Shown piece by piece: positions 36,121 through 47,339 of a DNA stretch of 64,000 nt. Source of the DNA: Rhinopithecus roxellana (Eukaryota; Chordata; Mammalia; Primates; Cercopithecidae); NCBI RefSeq assembly GCF_007565055.1, contig NC_044562.1, positions 55,990,700 to 56,054,699 of the forward strand, written 5' to 3'. Within the stretch, counting starts at the first letter, position 1. Every line of letters begins with the position of its first letter. The position numbers and the translations under genes are program-made. The notes under the pieces are model-generated. The model saw nothing but the letters and a program-made list of their open reading frames with translations, did no database searches and had not been told where the DNA came from.

Positions 36121-36270
36121 TTAGAGGCAGAATCTCACTGTCGCCACGATGGAGTGCAGTGGCACAATCACAGTTCACTGCAACTTCGCACTCAACTTTA
36201 AGTGATCCTCCCGCCACAGATTCCCAAGTAGCTGGAACTATAAGCATGGGCCACCATACCTGGAAAAATC
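36121..36270 (-). mobile_element. Monomeric Alu-related SINE (right-arm type), antisense
   Basis: GAATCTCACTGTCGCC, GGAGTGCAGTGGCACAATCA and AGTAGCTGGAACTATAAGCA give one diverged right arm only, with a (TTG/TTA)n tail on its left. It is either an old FRAM-like monomer or a 5'-truncated AluJ. Confidence 0.7.
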
Positions 36271-36340
36271 TTTGCTCTTCACCTAGCAGTGTTAGAGTTT
36301 GCCAACTAAAAGAAGTTCTGTCTAGAATTAGACTGTTAAA

Positions 36341-36634
36341 GCCGGTCACGATGGCTCACACCTGTAATCCCAGCACTTTGGGAGGCCAAGGCCGGTGGAT
36401 TATCTGAGGTCAGGAGTTCAAGACTAGCTTTGCCAACATGGTGAAACCCCGTCTCTACTAAATATACAAAAATTAGCCAGGTGTGGTGGCGGGAGCCTGT
36501 AATCCCAGCTACGGGAGAGGCTGAGGCAGGAGAATCACTTGAACCCGGGAGGTAGAGGTTGCAGTGAGCCGAGATCATGCCACTGCACTCCAGCTTGGGT
36601 GGCAGAGCAAGACTCCATCAAAAAAGAAAGAAAA
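36341..36634 (+). mobile_element. Alu (AluS-like)
   Basis: Full-length dimer from GCCGGTCACGATGGCTCACA to a short AAAGAAAGAAAA tail, into which the next Alu is inserted. Confidence 0.93.
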
Positions 36635-36918
36635 GGCCGGGCGCGGTGGCTCAAGCCTGTAATCCCAGCACTTTGGGAGGCCGAGACGGGCGGATCACGA
36701 GGTCAGGAGATCGAGACCATCCTGGCTAATACGCTGAAACCCCGTCTCTACTAAAAAATACAAAAAAAAACTAGCCGGGCGACGAGGCGGGCGCCTGTAG
36801 TCCCAGCTACTCGGGAGGCTGAGACAGGAGAATGGCGTGAACCCGGGAGGCGGAGCTTGCAGTGAGCTGAGAGCCGGCCACAGCACTCCAGCCTGGGCGG
36901 CAGAGCAAGACTCCGTCT

Positions 36919-36962
<44 letters not shown>
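36635..36962 (+). mobile_element. Young AluY, cercopithecid type, with expanded tail
   Basis: Starts GGCCGGGCGCGGTGGCTCAA and carries CTAGCCGGGCGACGAGGCGG and GAGAGCCGGCCACAGCACTC. It lies in the tail of the preceding Alu. Its own poly-A leads without a break into the long purine tract to the right. Confidence 0.95.
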
Positions 36963-36964
<2 letters not shown>

Positions 36965-37038
36965 AAGAAAGAGAAAGAAAGAAGGAAGGAAAGAAAGAAA
37001 GAGAGAGAGAGAGGGAAAGAAAGAAAGAAAGAAAGAAA

Positions 37039-37091
<53 letters not shown>

Positions 37092-37270
37092 AAGAAAGAG
37101 GGAGGGAGGGAGGGAGGGAGGAGGGAGGGAGGGAAGGAAGGAAGGAAGGAAGGAAGGAAGGAAGGAAGGAAGGAAGGAAGGAAGGAAGGAAGAAGAAGGA
37201 AGGAAGGAAGGAAGGAAGGAGAAGGAAGGAAGGGGAAGGAAGGGAAGGGAAGGGAAGGGAAGGAGGGGAG
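36920..37270. repeat. 351-nt uninterrupted purine run
   Basis: Every base on the + strand is A or G: poly-A, (GAAA)n, (GA)n, (GGGA)n, then (GGAA)n. It is apparently an expanded Alu tail. The 200- and 155-codon frames over it (K/E/R-rich on +, S/F/L/P-rich on -) are by-products. Confidence 0.97.
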
Positions 37271-37384
37271 TTTTCTTTATTTGTTGTTTCTTGTTCTTCC
37301 TTCCCCCTCCCTCCCTCCCCCCCCTCCCTCTCGCTCCTTCCTCCCTCCCTTCCTCACGCCCTCCCACCTCCCGCCCTTCACGCA
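37271..37384. repeat. Pyrimidine-rich arm next to the purine run
   Basis: CCTT/CCCT-rich sequence with scattered G and A, followed at 37384-37437 by a second purine-only stretch of GAAA units. Orientation switches from purine to pyrimidine and back within 520 bp. Confidence 0.95.
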
Positions 37385-38394
37385 AGAAAAGAAAGAAAGA
37401 AAGAAAAGAAAGAAAGAAAGAGAAAAGAAAAAGAAATAGCTGTTAAATTCATTCTAATAAGATATGTTTGACCCTGGCACTTCGAAGCCCTGCTAGTGGC
37501 AGCCATATTGGCAAATCGATGTCCTTTGCTGACATTATGGGAGCATTGGGAAAAGGAAGGCATTAAATGCATTTATAAGAGAAAATTCTTAAGCATGCTT
37601 ATAGAGCAAGGAAACCACAAAGCTACCCTGACTCAGTTACATCCAATGACCAGCTACCCAAACAAAGTCAGTTCAATAGCTTAATCCTGACAAGACATTC
37701 CTCCAGGGAATTAAAACATCCTGTAACTTAAACTTTGAGTTTCTTTCATATCGCAAAACATTTTGTCTATAAGGAAATTGTGGGGTTTGGGAAAACCACG
37801 TTTTTAATGGGACTGTAGTATCTTATTTCACATGTGTATAAAATCTGAAAGATAGGCAATATCTTATAGGACACCTCTATCCACCAGATTTGTGATGCAT
37901 AAACGCTTCCTGCCAATTCCTGCCAATTAGTTATTCTTTTCGTCCTTGAATACAGGGTCAAAGAACTTCTTGGACTAGTTCTACGTTTGTTTAATCCTTA
38001 CCACAATATATTCATTTATTATTTGCATTTGGTACAACTTTTATTTTTGATTAAATATAGGTTTCACTGAAAAGTCAATAGATTTTTCAGTAAAAACTAT
38101 CAAATCCTTGCTAATGCTTGGGAATAATTAGACTTCAGATAAGTAATGTTAAACCTACGAGAGTCAATCCAAAATATAAGCAGAATAAACAGATAACCTT
38201 TCATTTCTTCAGGATGATATAGCATTACTACCTGTATCTCATTTCAAATACTGTGAATGTCTCCCACCAAAAGAAATCATTTACATAAAAATAACACTAT
38301 TTTAAACTAATGCATAATATCTAAATATGAGAAGTATTTATCTAAAAATTAAAATGAATGACCCAGATTAATAAAAAATACTACTGTGGTCTGA

Positions 38395-38740
38395 ATATTT
38401 GTGTCCCTCCAAAATTCATATGTTAAAACCTAATCCTGGGAGAGATAAGTATTAAGAGTTGGAGTCTTTGGGAGGTGAGTAGGTCCCAAATTAGATTAGA
38501 GTGACATTAGTGTCTTTATAAAAGAGACCTAAGGTAGCTTATTTGCCCCTACCACCATGTGAGGACACAGGGAGAAGGGACCACCTGTGAACCAGGAAGC
38601 AGACGTTCATGAGATACTGACTCTACCAGCACCTTGAGCTTGAACTTTCAGCCTCCAGAACTGTGAGAAATTATTGTCTGTTGTTTAGAAGCCACCCAAT
38701 TCACGTAATTTTGTTGTGGCAACCTGAACAGACTAAAACA
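38395..38740 (+). mobile_element. MLT1A-like MaLR LTR
   Basis: TGTGGTCTGAATATTTGTGT, CCAAAATTCATATGTTAAAA, GCCCCTACCACCATGTGAGG, CAGCCTCCAGAACTGTGAGA and TGTTGTTTAGAAGCCACCCA end in GACTAAAACA. It is a complete LTR of about 346 bp. The flanking five bases do not form a clear duplication. Confidence 0.88.
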
Positions 38741-39048
38741 AATATTTTATGGCTACAGATCACGTCCCCTTTGAGCAATTAGTTATTCATTTGGGAAAAA
38801 AACTCAGGGTTCTGGAAATAGAAGTTCTAAAGGAAAATTTGGGATAAGTCTGATAAAAAGCATGGAATCTTAAGAAATCCAGCACACACTCAGCACAGAC
38901 CTCACAAATTATCAGCTATTCTAGCCCAATAACAAGGTGGAGAACCAAAGTGAACTCTTTTTTTTCCTTTAAGAAGAAATGAACCATATTTTTATTACTA
39001 TAACCAATATCAAATTTATATTCAAATCCATCACCAGTCTTTTAGAAG

Positions 39049-39347
39049 GGCCGGTCACAGTGGCTCATGCCTGTAATTCCAGCACTTTGGGAGGTTGAGG
39101 AAGGAAGATTACTTGAGCCCAGAAGTTCAAGACCAGGCTGAGCAACATAGGGAGACCCCATCTCTACAAAACATTTTTTAAAATTACCCTGGTGTAATAG
39201 CACGCGCCTGTGGTCCTAGAGACTCAGGAGGCTGAGATGGGAGGATCACTTGAGCCCAGGAGGTCGAGGCTGCAGTGAGCCATGATCATGCCACTATACT
39301 CCAGCCTGGGTGACAAAGCAAGACCCTGTCTCGAAGAAAAAAACAAA
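39049..39347 (+). mobile_element. AluJ
   Basis: Old dimer with the diagnostic CCCAGAAGTTCAAGACCAGG, CATAGGGAGACCCCATCTCT and GAGGCTGCAGTGAGCCATGA. The linker is T/A-rich and diverged. Confidence 0.9.
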
Positions 39348-40251
39348 GAAGCAGCAACAGCAGTAAAGGCATAAAAGATTATTGAATATTACAGTTTAAA
39401 AAATGATAAAACTCAGAGTACATCAAAGCCACATAGGCTGCTGCTGCTACATTTTGAGTGAAAATGTCTGTAGTAAATCCAAACTTTAAATGGGGACTGA
39501 GGCACCCCTCTCATTTGCACTAGGGATAGTTTATCAGTTGTACTCGCCGTAATAGACTGTGGTCCTTGAAATCAGACAGAAATGCTTTCAGGGACCCCTA
39601 GTGGTGATTTAAAGACCTTGACAGCAAGATCAAAATGTCCATGAATCAAATAAGCTAAGGTAACCTGGTTCTGGAAACTCCTGTCGTCTCCAAATTGCTC
39701 TTAACATCTTCAATGTGTATAGTTTGTCTGTCTCAACTAAAATTGATTCAATCTCTCTATTTGTAGTCTTCTACAAAAGAAAAAATATTTTTCTTGCCTT
39801 TCAATTTGCTGCAACTTAACAAAGAAAATAAACATTTAGTATCTTCACATGAATAATACTCTCTGTTTCTCTGTTTAGATAATTTTAACCAAAAATATTG
39901 ACCTTGTACAACACCATGATTAGTGTTTCACAATAAAAACTCATAAATCTGTGTATGGTTCTATTTATTTCCTTCTTCTTAGCACTGGGAAATGAATTAC
40001 TGTTGAAACAAATCTTTTAAATGTCAATATGTTGCTGAAAGTGGTGAATTTAATAGGATAAAAAGGATATTACTGATTTCCATCAGGAATTGCAACCCAG
40101 AAAAGGACTTACTCCATGGCCTATTAGAGTTAGAATACTCTACCCAGCCAGTTGAAATAGATCTACTAAACCACCTCTCTAAAGCTACCTGAAAGGTAGA
40201 CTGTCTAGTTAGTAGAATCCAGATTCACCAAAGAACCTGCTCAAAGGTGCC

Positions 40252-40608
40252 TGTATTAGTCCATTCTCACACTGCTAATAAATACATACCAAAGATGGGG
40301 TAATTTATAAAGGAAAGGGGTTTAATTGACTCACAGTTCCACATGGTTGGGGAGGAACCTTGGTGTAAGGGGAAGCAAACACGTCTGTCTTCACATGGCA
40401 ACATGAGAGAGAAGTGACGAGCAAAGTGGGGAAAGCCCCTTATAAAACTATCAGCTCTCACAATAACTCTCTATCACTAGAACAGCATGGGGGAACTGCC
40501 CCCGTGATCTAATCACCTCCCATGAGGTCCCTCCCCCAACACGTAGGGATTGCAATTCAGATTACAATTCAAGAGATGTGGGTGGGGACGCAGAGCCAAA
40601 CCATATCA
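40252..40608 (-). mobile_element. THE1-type MaLR solo LTR, antisense
   Basis: Starts TGTATTAGTCCATTCTCACA and ends AGCCAAACCATATCA, the antisense THE1 ends. GTTCCACATGGTTGGGGAGG and CTCCCATGAGGTCCCTCCCC lie inside. The flanks GTGCC (40247-40251) and GTCCC (40609-40613) differ at one position, fitting an aged 5-bp duplication. No internal ERV sequence is present. Confidence 0.92.
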
Positions 40609-40679
40609 GTCCCCTACCCTTGGCTGAATATTATAATCAACAGCGGACTATTTTTTAAATGAGGAAACTAGCCTACTTA

Positions 40680-40785
40680 CAGAGATTGTGATTTAATTGG
40701 CCTGGGCTGAGGCCAGGAGATCGGTACTTTGTAAAAGCCCCTTGGGACATTCTTAAGGACAGCCAAGGTTGAGAACTACTGCATA
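40680..40785 (+). mobile_element. MER5A-like hAT fossil, 3' half
   Basis: TTTAATTGGCCTGGGCTGAG, GATCGGTACTTTGTAAAAG and GCCAAGGTTGAGAACTACTG follow the MER5A 3' half to its terminus. Confidence 0.72.
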
Positions 40786-41256
40786 GAGGATGCCCTTATT
40801 CTCAAGACCTCTAAGCAAGGCATTTCAGGCTGCCCCTGTCTGATTGTAGCTGAGTCCATACTATAAAGTAATACTTTCTTCATTCACCTTTCTCCACTTC
40901 TGATGTTTCTCCCTCTTTGTGACTATAATTGCAATGCAAGATTGTAATGTAGTCAATAATAAGCTTTATTTTACTATTGAATATGTCATGTTTATAGCCA
41001 ATTACAAATTTGAAAATCTCGTTGCTCACAGAAATTATAAAAGTTGAGCTACACGGAAAATTTTGGAGTTGTAAAGTTGGTAAGTTAGAGTTTTTTATGT
41101 TGCCCAGTCGTCAGATACTGGAGTTTACTGGGGAACTTCTCTGCAGGGTTTTGTTGTAAATTAATAACCTTTTGAGACATTTTAATCCTTGGCTTCTGTG
41201 ATACCACATTCTCTTCTTACCCTGCCATTCTCTCTGGTTACTCCTTTCCATTCTTA

Positions 41257-41750
41257 CACTCAGTGTTCTCACACTTTAAGAAGAGTAAGAATCACCTGAA
41301 GGCCTAAAACACAGATAGGTAAGCCCCAGCCCCAGTGTAGGTCTGAGGTGGGACCAAAAAACTGTACATTTTTTTTTTCTTTTTTTTTTGAGATGAAGTC
41401 CTGCTCTGTTCCCCAGGCTGGAGTGCAGTGGTACAATCTCGGCTCACCGCAACCTCCGCCTCCCGAGTTCAAGCAATTCTCCTGTCTCAGCCTCCCGAGT
41501 ATCTGGGACTACAGGTATGTGCTATCATGCCTGGCTGATTTTTGTATTTTTAGTAGAGACTGGGTTTCACTGTGTTGGTTAGGCTGGTCTCAAACTTCTA
41601 ACCTCAAGAGATCCGCCTGTCTTGGCCTCCCAAAGGGCTGGAATTATAGGCATGAGCCACCACACCCAGCCGAGAATGTACATTTCTGACAAGTTCCCAA
41701 GTGATGCTGCTGTCACTGGTCTGGAGGCCATACTTTAGGAACCACTGTCC
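41257..41750. mobile_element. hAT-Charlie (MER5-related) fossil, split by an Alu
   Basis: The left part CACTCAGTGTTCTCACACTT, AAGAATCACCTGAAGGCC runs to 41365, and the right part TTTCTGACAAGTTCCCAAGT, GCCATACTTTAGGAACCACTG runs to about 41748. Both terminal CAGTGNTTCT-like ends are visible. The middle is occupied by the Alu. Confidence 0.75.
41371..41675 (-). mobile_element. Alu (AluS-like), antisense, inside the hAT fossil
   Basis: T-rich tail, GGCTGGAGTGCAGTGGTACA, TTTGTATTTTTAGTAGAGAC and TGAGCCACCACACCCAGCC end. TGTACATTT is found at 41363-41371 and 41677-41685, a probable target duplication. Confidence 0.92.
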
Positions 41751-42184
41751 TACAGTACATATTGAAGTTGCTCAAGGCTCTATCCTAGGCTCTCCTCTCA
41801 TTTTAATCTATACCCTCTCCTTCATAATTACAGCCAAGACTGTCCCCAGTATTACAAAAATAACCCCACATTTCTATCTCTGACCAGTTTCTGGTAACTT
41901 ACCAGTTCTGGTAAGTTTCTTCCAGGCTCCAATTGCCTACTTAACACTTCAACTTTGTGGTCTCAGCATCACTATCTCAACATTCCAAGGCCAGATTTGT
42001 GGATCTTGACCCTACCCAAACCTAGTTGTCTTTCTCTTCCAGCATTCCATAACATAGTGAATGGCTTCATCATTCAACTGTACAAGCCAAAACCTTATGA
42101 TTCATCATTGACACCATCCTGTCCCTCCTGCCCATGACTAACAAGCAATTTATTCCAAGGTCTATCTATTTTTACTGTATAAAT

Positions 42185-42432
42185 TTTTAAAAATTTTTAT
42201 TTTAACTTTTGTGCATAATAGTAGGTATACAGATATAAATATAGGTAGATATTGATATAGGTATACAGATTATATATATATATAGGGTACTTGAGACGTT
42301 TTGATACAGGCATGCAATATGTAATAATCACATGATGTAAAATGGGGATATCCATCTCCTCAAGTATTTATCCAAAAAGTATAATTGAATTGTTTACTGC
42401 CCAAATTTTTTGCAAATATGTTCACTTTTTTC
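42185..42432 (-). mobile_element. L1 3' UTR fragment inside the L2
   Basis: Antisense L1 3' UTR: ATAGGGTACTTGAGACGTTT, TGATACAGGCATGCAATATG, TAATAATCACATGATGTAAA and CATCTCCTCAAGTATTTATC. It contains a short TA repeat at 42271-42283. Confidence 0.75.
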
Positions 42433-42486
42433 ATAACTGCTACCTTCACCCTAATCCAGACCATAGTCATCTCTCACCTGGACTAT

Positions 42487-42955
42487 TTTAGTTTGTTTTG
42501 TGTTGCCATAACAGAATACCTGAAACTGGGTAATTTATAAGGAAAAGAGGTTTATGTAGCCCATGGTTCTGCAGGCTGGGAGGTTCAAGGGCATGGCTCT
42601 GACTTCTGAAGACGGCTTTCATACTGCATCAGAACACAGAGGAGAAGATCAAAGAAAAAGCAGACACATTGGAAAAGAGAGAGCTCAAGGGGCCTGCTGG
42701 CTTTATAACAACGCACTGTTATGGGAACTAATCCCACAGTTCTTGTGGGAACTAAGACCCACAAGAACCAATCCAGCCTCACCAGAACAAGAACTCACTC
42801 ATTACCAAAAGAAAGGAACCAAGCCATTCAAGATCATTCAGGATCTGCAAACATAAAGTAAATACCTCTCATTTGGCCCCATCTCCCAACACCACAACAC
42901 TGGAGATCAAATGTTAACATAAGTTTTGATGGGGCAAACCACATCCAAATAGAAT
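42487..42955 (-). mobile_element. MST-like MaLR LTR, antisense, inside the L2
   Basis: ACCTGAAACTGGGTAATTTA, GGTTCTGCAGGCTGGGAGG, GAACTCACTCATTACCAAA and AAACCACATCCAAATAGAA follow the antisense MST/MLT1 pattern. The internal ERV region is absent, so it is a solo LTR. The 97-codon frame here is not a gene. Confidence 0.8.
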
Positions 42956-43637
42956 ACTACTGTTCTCCCATATTCACATCACATTCCCTACCCCATCCCT
43001 GCACCCTAGTTTTTTCTCTACACTACAGGCAGTTATTTTTCCAAATGAAAATTTGATATTACTCTCTGCCCTTCATTGGCTTTCCATTGACTTTACAACT
43101 AAAATGAGAGTCTAATCTAACTTAGTTCACAGGTTCTGGAAGACACTGGCCTCCACACACCTTAATAGCCACTGTTGGCTCACTGTAGGAACACCAGCCA
43201 TAGGATCTACCTTTCAGCTCTTTGAACTCTCTCCTAGCTTCACCCTCTACAAAGACCTCATCCATATCATCTGACACTGTACACAACCTCACAACCTCTC
43301 CCCTTCTACTCATGCACTTTCTTTGCCTAGCTAACCTGAGCTCATCGTTCAGCCCTCAGGTAAGATGTTCCTTTTTCTGGAAAGTTCTTTGTTATACAAT
43401 TAGGCTTCTTGACTCCAGAAGACCAAACTCATTTTTCTAAAACAATTACTTGTAACATCACCTTTATGGTCCTAAAATTAAACTTACAGATTAACCTCCC
43501 TGTACATATAGTTTAAAAACAACCAGTGAGGTACCAAACCATAATATGAAGCAGAAATAAAAGGAAAGCAAATAATAATAAAAAAACATTCAATATGTGA
43601 ATGCCTAGTCATGACCACCTGAAAAGATTCAACAAGG

Positions 43638-43938
43638 CGGCCGGGCGCGGTGGCTCAAGCCTGTAATCCCAGCACTTTGGGAGGCCGAGACGGGCGAATC
43701 ATGAGGTCAGGAGATCGAGACCATCCTGGCTAATACGGTGAAACCCCGTCTCTACTAAAAAATACAAAAAACTAGCCGGGCGACGAGGCGGGCGCCTGTA
43801 GTCCCAGCTACTCGGGAGGCTGAGACAGGAGAATGGCGTGAACCCGGGAGGCGGAGCTTGCAGTGAGCTGAGAGCCGGCCACTGCACTCCAGCCTGGGCG
43901 GCAGAGCCAGACTCCGTCTCAAAAAAAAAAAAAAAAAA
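43638..43938 (+). mobile_element. Young AluY, cercopithecid type
   Basis: Near-consensus full-length copy with GCGACGAGGCGGGCGCC and GAGAGCCGGCCACTGCACTC. Perfect 16-bp duplication AAAAGATTCAACAAGG at 43622-43637 and 43939-43954. Confidence 0.97.
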
Positions 43939-44007
43939 AAAAGATTCAACAAGGTAATCTCATGCTTGTATATGATTTCATATACGGAATCATTAAGAAT
44001 GAAAGAG

Positions 44008-44288
44008 GGCCGGGCGCGGTGGCTCAAGCCTGTAATCCCAGCACTTTGGGAGGCCGAGACGGGCGAATCACGAGGTCAGGAGATCGAGACCATCCTGGCT
44101 AACACGGTGAAACCCCGTCTCTACTAAAAATACAAAAAACTAGCTGGGCGAGGTGGCGGGCGCCTGTAGTCCCAGCTACTCGGGAGGCTGAGGCAGGAGA
44201 ATGGCGTAAACCCGGGAGGCGGAGCTTGCAGTGAGCTGAGATCTGGCCACCGCACTCCAGTCCGGGCGACAGAGCGAGACTCCGCCTC

Positions 44289-44315
<27 letters not shown>
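44008..44315 (+). mobile_element. Young AluY, 70 bp from the previous one
   Basis: Near-consensus full-length copy with GAGATCTGGCCACCGCACTC and a long pure A tail. Perfect 13-bp duplication AAGAATGAAAGAG at 43995-44007 and 44316-44328. Confidence 0.97.
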
Positions 44316-44319
<4 letters not shown>

Positions 44320-45054
44320 ATGAAAGAGCCCCAAATGCAGATCAATACAGGTTTGTTGTGCTGGTGACTCAAATGCCATAAGCCACTTTGCCATCATTAA
44401 CATCATGTCTCAAAATGATGAACAACTCTCACTGAAGTTGCAAACAAGATGAAGTACAATCTTCCCTCAATTTACGCTGAATTAAAACTATAACATAACA
44501 GTATCAGGAAGGATTAAGGGGAGACCTGATTTAAAAGGAAAGATTTTCTATCACTACACAAAGTTTAAAAAGCCTAATATTTTAAAATTAAAATATAGTG
44601 CCATATAAGTTGGGTACCATTTCTAGATACTTAGAAATACAATGGTACCCACCAGGCAAAAGAACTCAGAAAGTTAAAGCAAGTTGCCACTGGGATGGAG
44701 ATTGGAGTAGAAGACTTATTTTCTACATATTCAAATCATGCAAAAATATTTAGCATCTATATGTAAAATGGAGTTTTGCATATAATGAATTCCAAACTCA
44801 GGTAATTAAACACATGAATCTCAAGAGGATATTTGAAAGTCACATGTGAAGGGAGACAATCCTTTGAATCAGGTCTTTCCTGGGAGGTATAGGGTGTCTA
44901 GCACTCTGTTTCTCTCCCACTGAATGCCTCCCATCATATGTGAGGACAAACGAAGATGCTCCCACAAATTTCCAAAGTTCCTTCTAGGTGACAGAGCTGC
45001 CCCCATGAGAAACAATGGTTATCATTGCCTTTAGCACTTACACGATACTCTGTC

Positions 45055-45245
45055 CCAGAACCCTGCTTTTCATTTGTAATAACATATTAACCTGAAAATA
45101 TTCAATTAGTGCCTGATGCCTTCCCAGACTCTAAGCAGTAGGAGAACAGCAAGTGCCTAAATTTTGCTCCCCGTTGTGTTCCTGGTGCTTTGCATGGTGC
45201 CAGCATACAGTGATTACTCAATCGGTTTGGTTGAATGAACGATGG
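45055..45245 (+). repeat. L2 LINE 3' end
   Basis: CCTTCCCAGACTCTAAGCAG, CCCCGTTGTGTTCCTGGTGC, GCATGGTGCCAGCATACAGT and TTGAATGAACGATGG follow the L2 end. Confidence 0.72.
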
Positions 45246-45492
45246 CACATGATTTCTCTCATGCTGAGTGCCAGAAGAGTGAATAGCTCTATGCGTGGCT
45301 CCACAGTAGTACCAGAAAGGGCACGAACGGGAGTCCAGCACAGCCAGTAAGCAATGCTGCCTTGATGACAGTTCCTATGCATCTTTCCTGTTAAATATAA
45401 TACATTTCCTTTTTTCTTAAGAACTATCAAGTTAGGCTTATACTTCCATTTCCACCAATGTCAAAGTGAGAGCCAAACCACGTGATTTGTTA

Positions 45493-45493
<1 letters not shown>

Positions 45494-45569
<76 letters not shown>

Positions 45570-45582
45570 TCCTTCCTTCCTT

Positions 45583-45669
<87 letters not shown>

Positions 45670-45733
45670 TTTCTTTACTTCTGTCTTCCTTCCTTCCTTC
45701 TTTCTTGTCATTCTTTCTTTCTTTTCTTTCACA
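45494..45733. repeat. (CTTT)n / (CT)n / (CCTT)n microsatellite
   Basis: The run at 45494-45676 is pyrimidine only (183 nt), and decayed CTTT/CCTT units follow to 45733. It abuts the tail end of an antisense AluJ, from which it probably grew. Both 97- to 116-codon frames over it are by-products. Confidence 0.96.
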
Positions 45734-45992
45734 GGCTAGAGTACAGTGACACAATCATAGCTTACTCCAGCCTCAAACTCCTAGGCTCAAAGGATCCTTC
45801 CACCGCAGCCTCCTGAGTAGCTAGGACTACACGTGCATGCCACCATGTCCAACTATTTTTTAAATTTTTTGTAGAGATGGGATCTCACTATGTTTCCCAT
45901 GCTTGTCTCAAACCCCTGGCCTCAAACAATCTTCCTGCCTTGGCCTCCCAAAGTGCTGGGATTACAGACGTGAGCACCAGGCCCGGCAGTAA
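45734..45992 (-). mobile_element. AluJ, antisense
   Basis: GTACAGTGACACAATCATAG, GCCTCAAACTCCTAGGCTCA, GTAGAGATGGGATCTCACTA and CCTCCCAAAGTGCTGGGATT give an old dimer whose tail has become the CTTT microsatellite. Confidence 0.9.
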
Positions 45993-46307
45993 GTCTTTAG
46001 ACCCTCAAATATGGTCAAAAAAACACAAAACAAATTGTTCATCAAAACCAAATCTGGAAGAGTTAACAAAAAACTTCTGGTTTAATTCTCTGCCTTTGGG
46101 TTATTCACAAATAAGGAGTAGCCAGGGCAGTTAGACACCCAAAAATACATTCAGATCACTATTGCTTTATTTCATATACGATTATTAGGAGCAGAAAGTA
46201 AGGCTAGGTTACTCAAAGTTAACACATTAAGAACTGGCCAAAATCAGGCTGGATTCATGACAGGGTGACAGAGGGCTTTTTCTGCCACAAGTCACACATG
46301 AGAAAAA

Positions 46308-46405
46308 ATATATATAATTTTATATGTATATAATTACATATATGATAATTATAATATATAATATAGTGATATTGACATATTATTATATATTGTGATATAT
46401 AATGA
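46308..46405. repeat. (TA)-rich low-complexity stretch
   Basis: Almost only A and T, with TATATA and TAATTATAATATA units. Confidence 0.9.
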
Positions 46406-47020
46406 GAAAGATCTTACAATCTTCCTCATTATAAGTGAAATATGGCTGTCTCCCCTCCACACACTTCTTATGGTATTGGGGGAGATATTTATCAAACCAT
46501 ATAAATATGCCACAACTTATTGAAAATGTTGGCATTAGGTAACAGGTCCAAGAGCAAACAGACAAGATTGAAGAAGTAGGATACAGACATCCTTGTAAAA
46601 TTAAAAATAGGCAGATAATAAGTTATTTAAATGAAAAAACAAGACAATTAAGATGTCTGAGAAAGACGAAAATCTACGTCTCGTAAGACAATATTTGCAT
46701 GTATATAATGAGGTGGGTATGAATTAATAATTAATAATTAAAAATGATAACATAACTCTATCAAGAAGGATTAAGAGAAAGACTTATTAAAGGGAGGAAA
46801 AGTGTCCTATCATGATAGAAAGTCAAAAAAGTCTAGATATTTAAGATACAGAAGTAAATGAGCAACTTAGAAATATGATATTTACTTAGAATTTAAAAGA
46901 AAGAGCAGAAAGATAAAGCAAGTTTCCACTATGATAAAGACTGGAGTGAGAGATTTATTTTTTCCCTTGTAAATGTCACAATACTTTTTCTTTTTACAAG
47001 TATTATCTTGATAACTTTTT

Positions 47021-47339
47021 TTTTTTTTTTTTTTTTTTTTGAGATAGGATATCACTCTGTCACCCAGGCTGGAGTGTGGTGGTGTGATCATAGCTCATTG
47101 CAGCCTTATCCTCCTGGGCTCAAGCAATCCTTCCACCTCAGCCTCCCAGGTAGCTGAGATTACAGTTGCTCACAACACCAGGCTAATTTTTGTAATTTTT
47201 TTTTTTTTTTTTTTTTTTTTTGTTAGAGACAGGGATTTGCTGTGTTGCCCAGACTTAGTTCAAATTCTAGACTCAAGATATCTGCCTACCTCAGCCTCCT
47301 AAAATGCTGGGATTACAGGCTGAGCCATTGTACCTGAAC
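47021..47339 (-). mobile_element. AluJ, antisense, with a long internal T run
   Basis: T tail, CACCCAGGCTGGAGTGTGGT, CTCCTGGGCTCAAGCAATCC, and an expanded T run at 47197-47221 where the A-rich linker lies. TCTTGATAACTTTTT is repeated at 47006-47020 and 47340-47354 as a 15-bp target duplication. Confidence 0.93.

Larger units (their letters stand above)
37438..41256. other. Unique sequence between repeats
   Basis: 37438-38394, 38741-39048, 39348-40251 and 40786-41256 hold no recognised repeat or gene. They are A/T-rich with no long frame. Confidence 0.5.
41752..43480 (+). mobile_element. L2 LINE, long copy split by two later insertions
   Basis: Three collinear sense pieces: 41752-42184 (GGCTCTCCTCTCATTTTAAT, TGTGGTCTCAGCATCACTAT), 42433-42486 (ACCATAGTCATCTCTCACCT), and 42956-43480 (CTCTGCCCTTCATTGGCTTT, GAGCTCATCGTTCAGCCCTC). 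They keep the order of the L2 ORF2 end and 3' UTR. No frame is intact. Confidence 0.78.

Noticed and set aside
36837..37439. 200-codon K/E/R/G-rich open frame
   Set aside because: It lies in Alu sequence and a purine-only microsatellite; any frame through such a tract is open.
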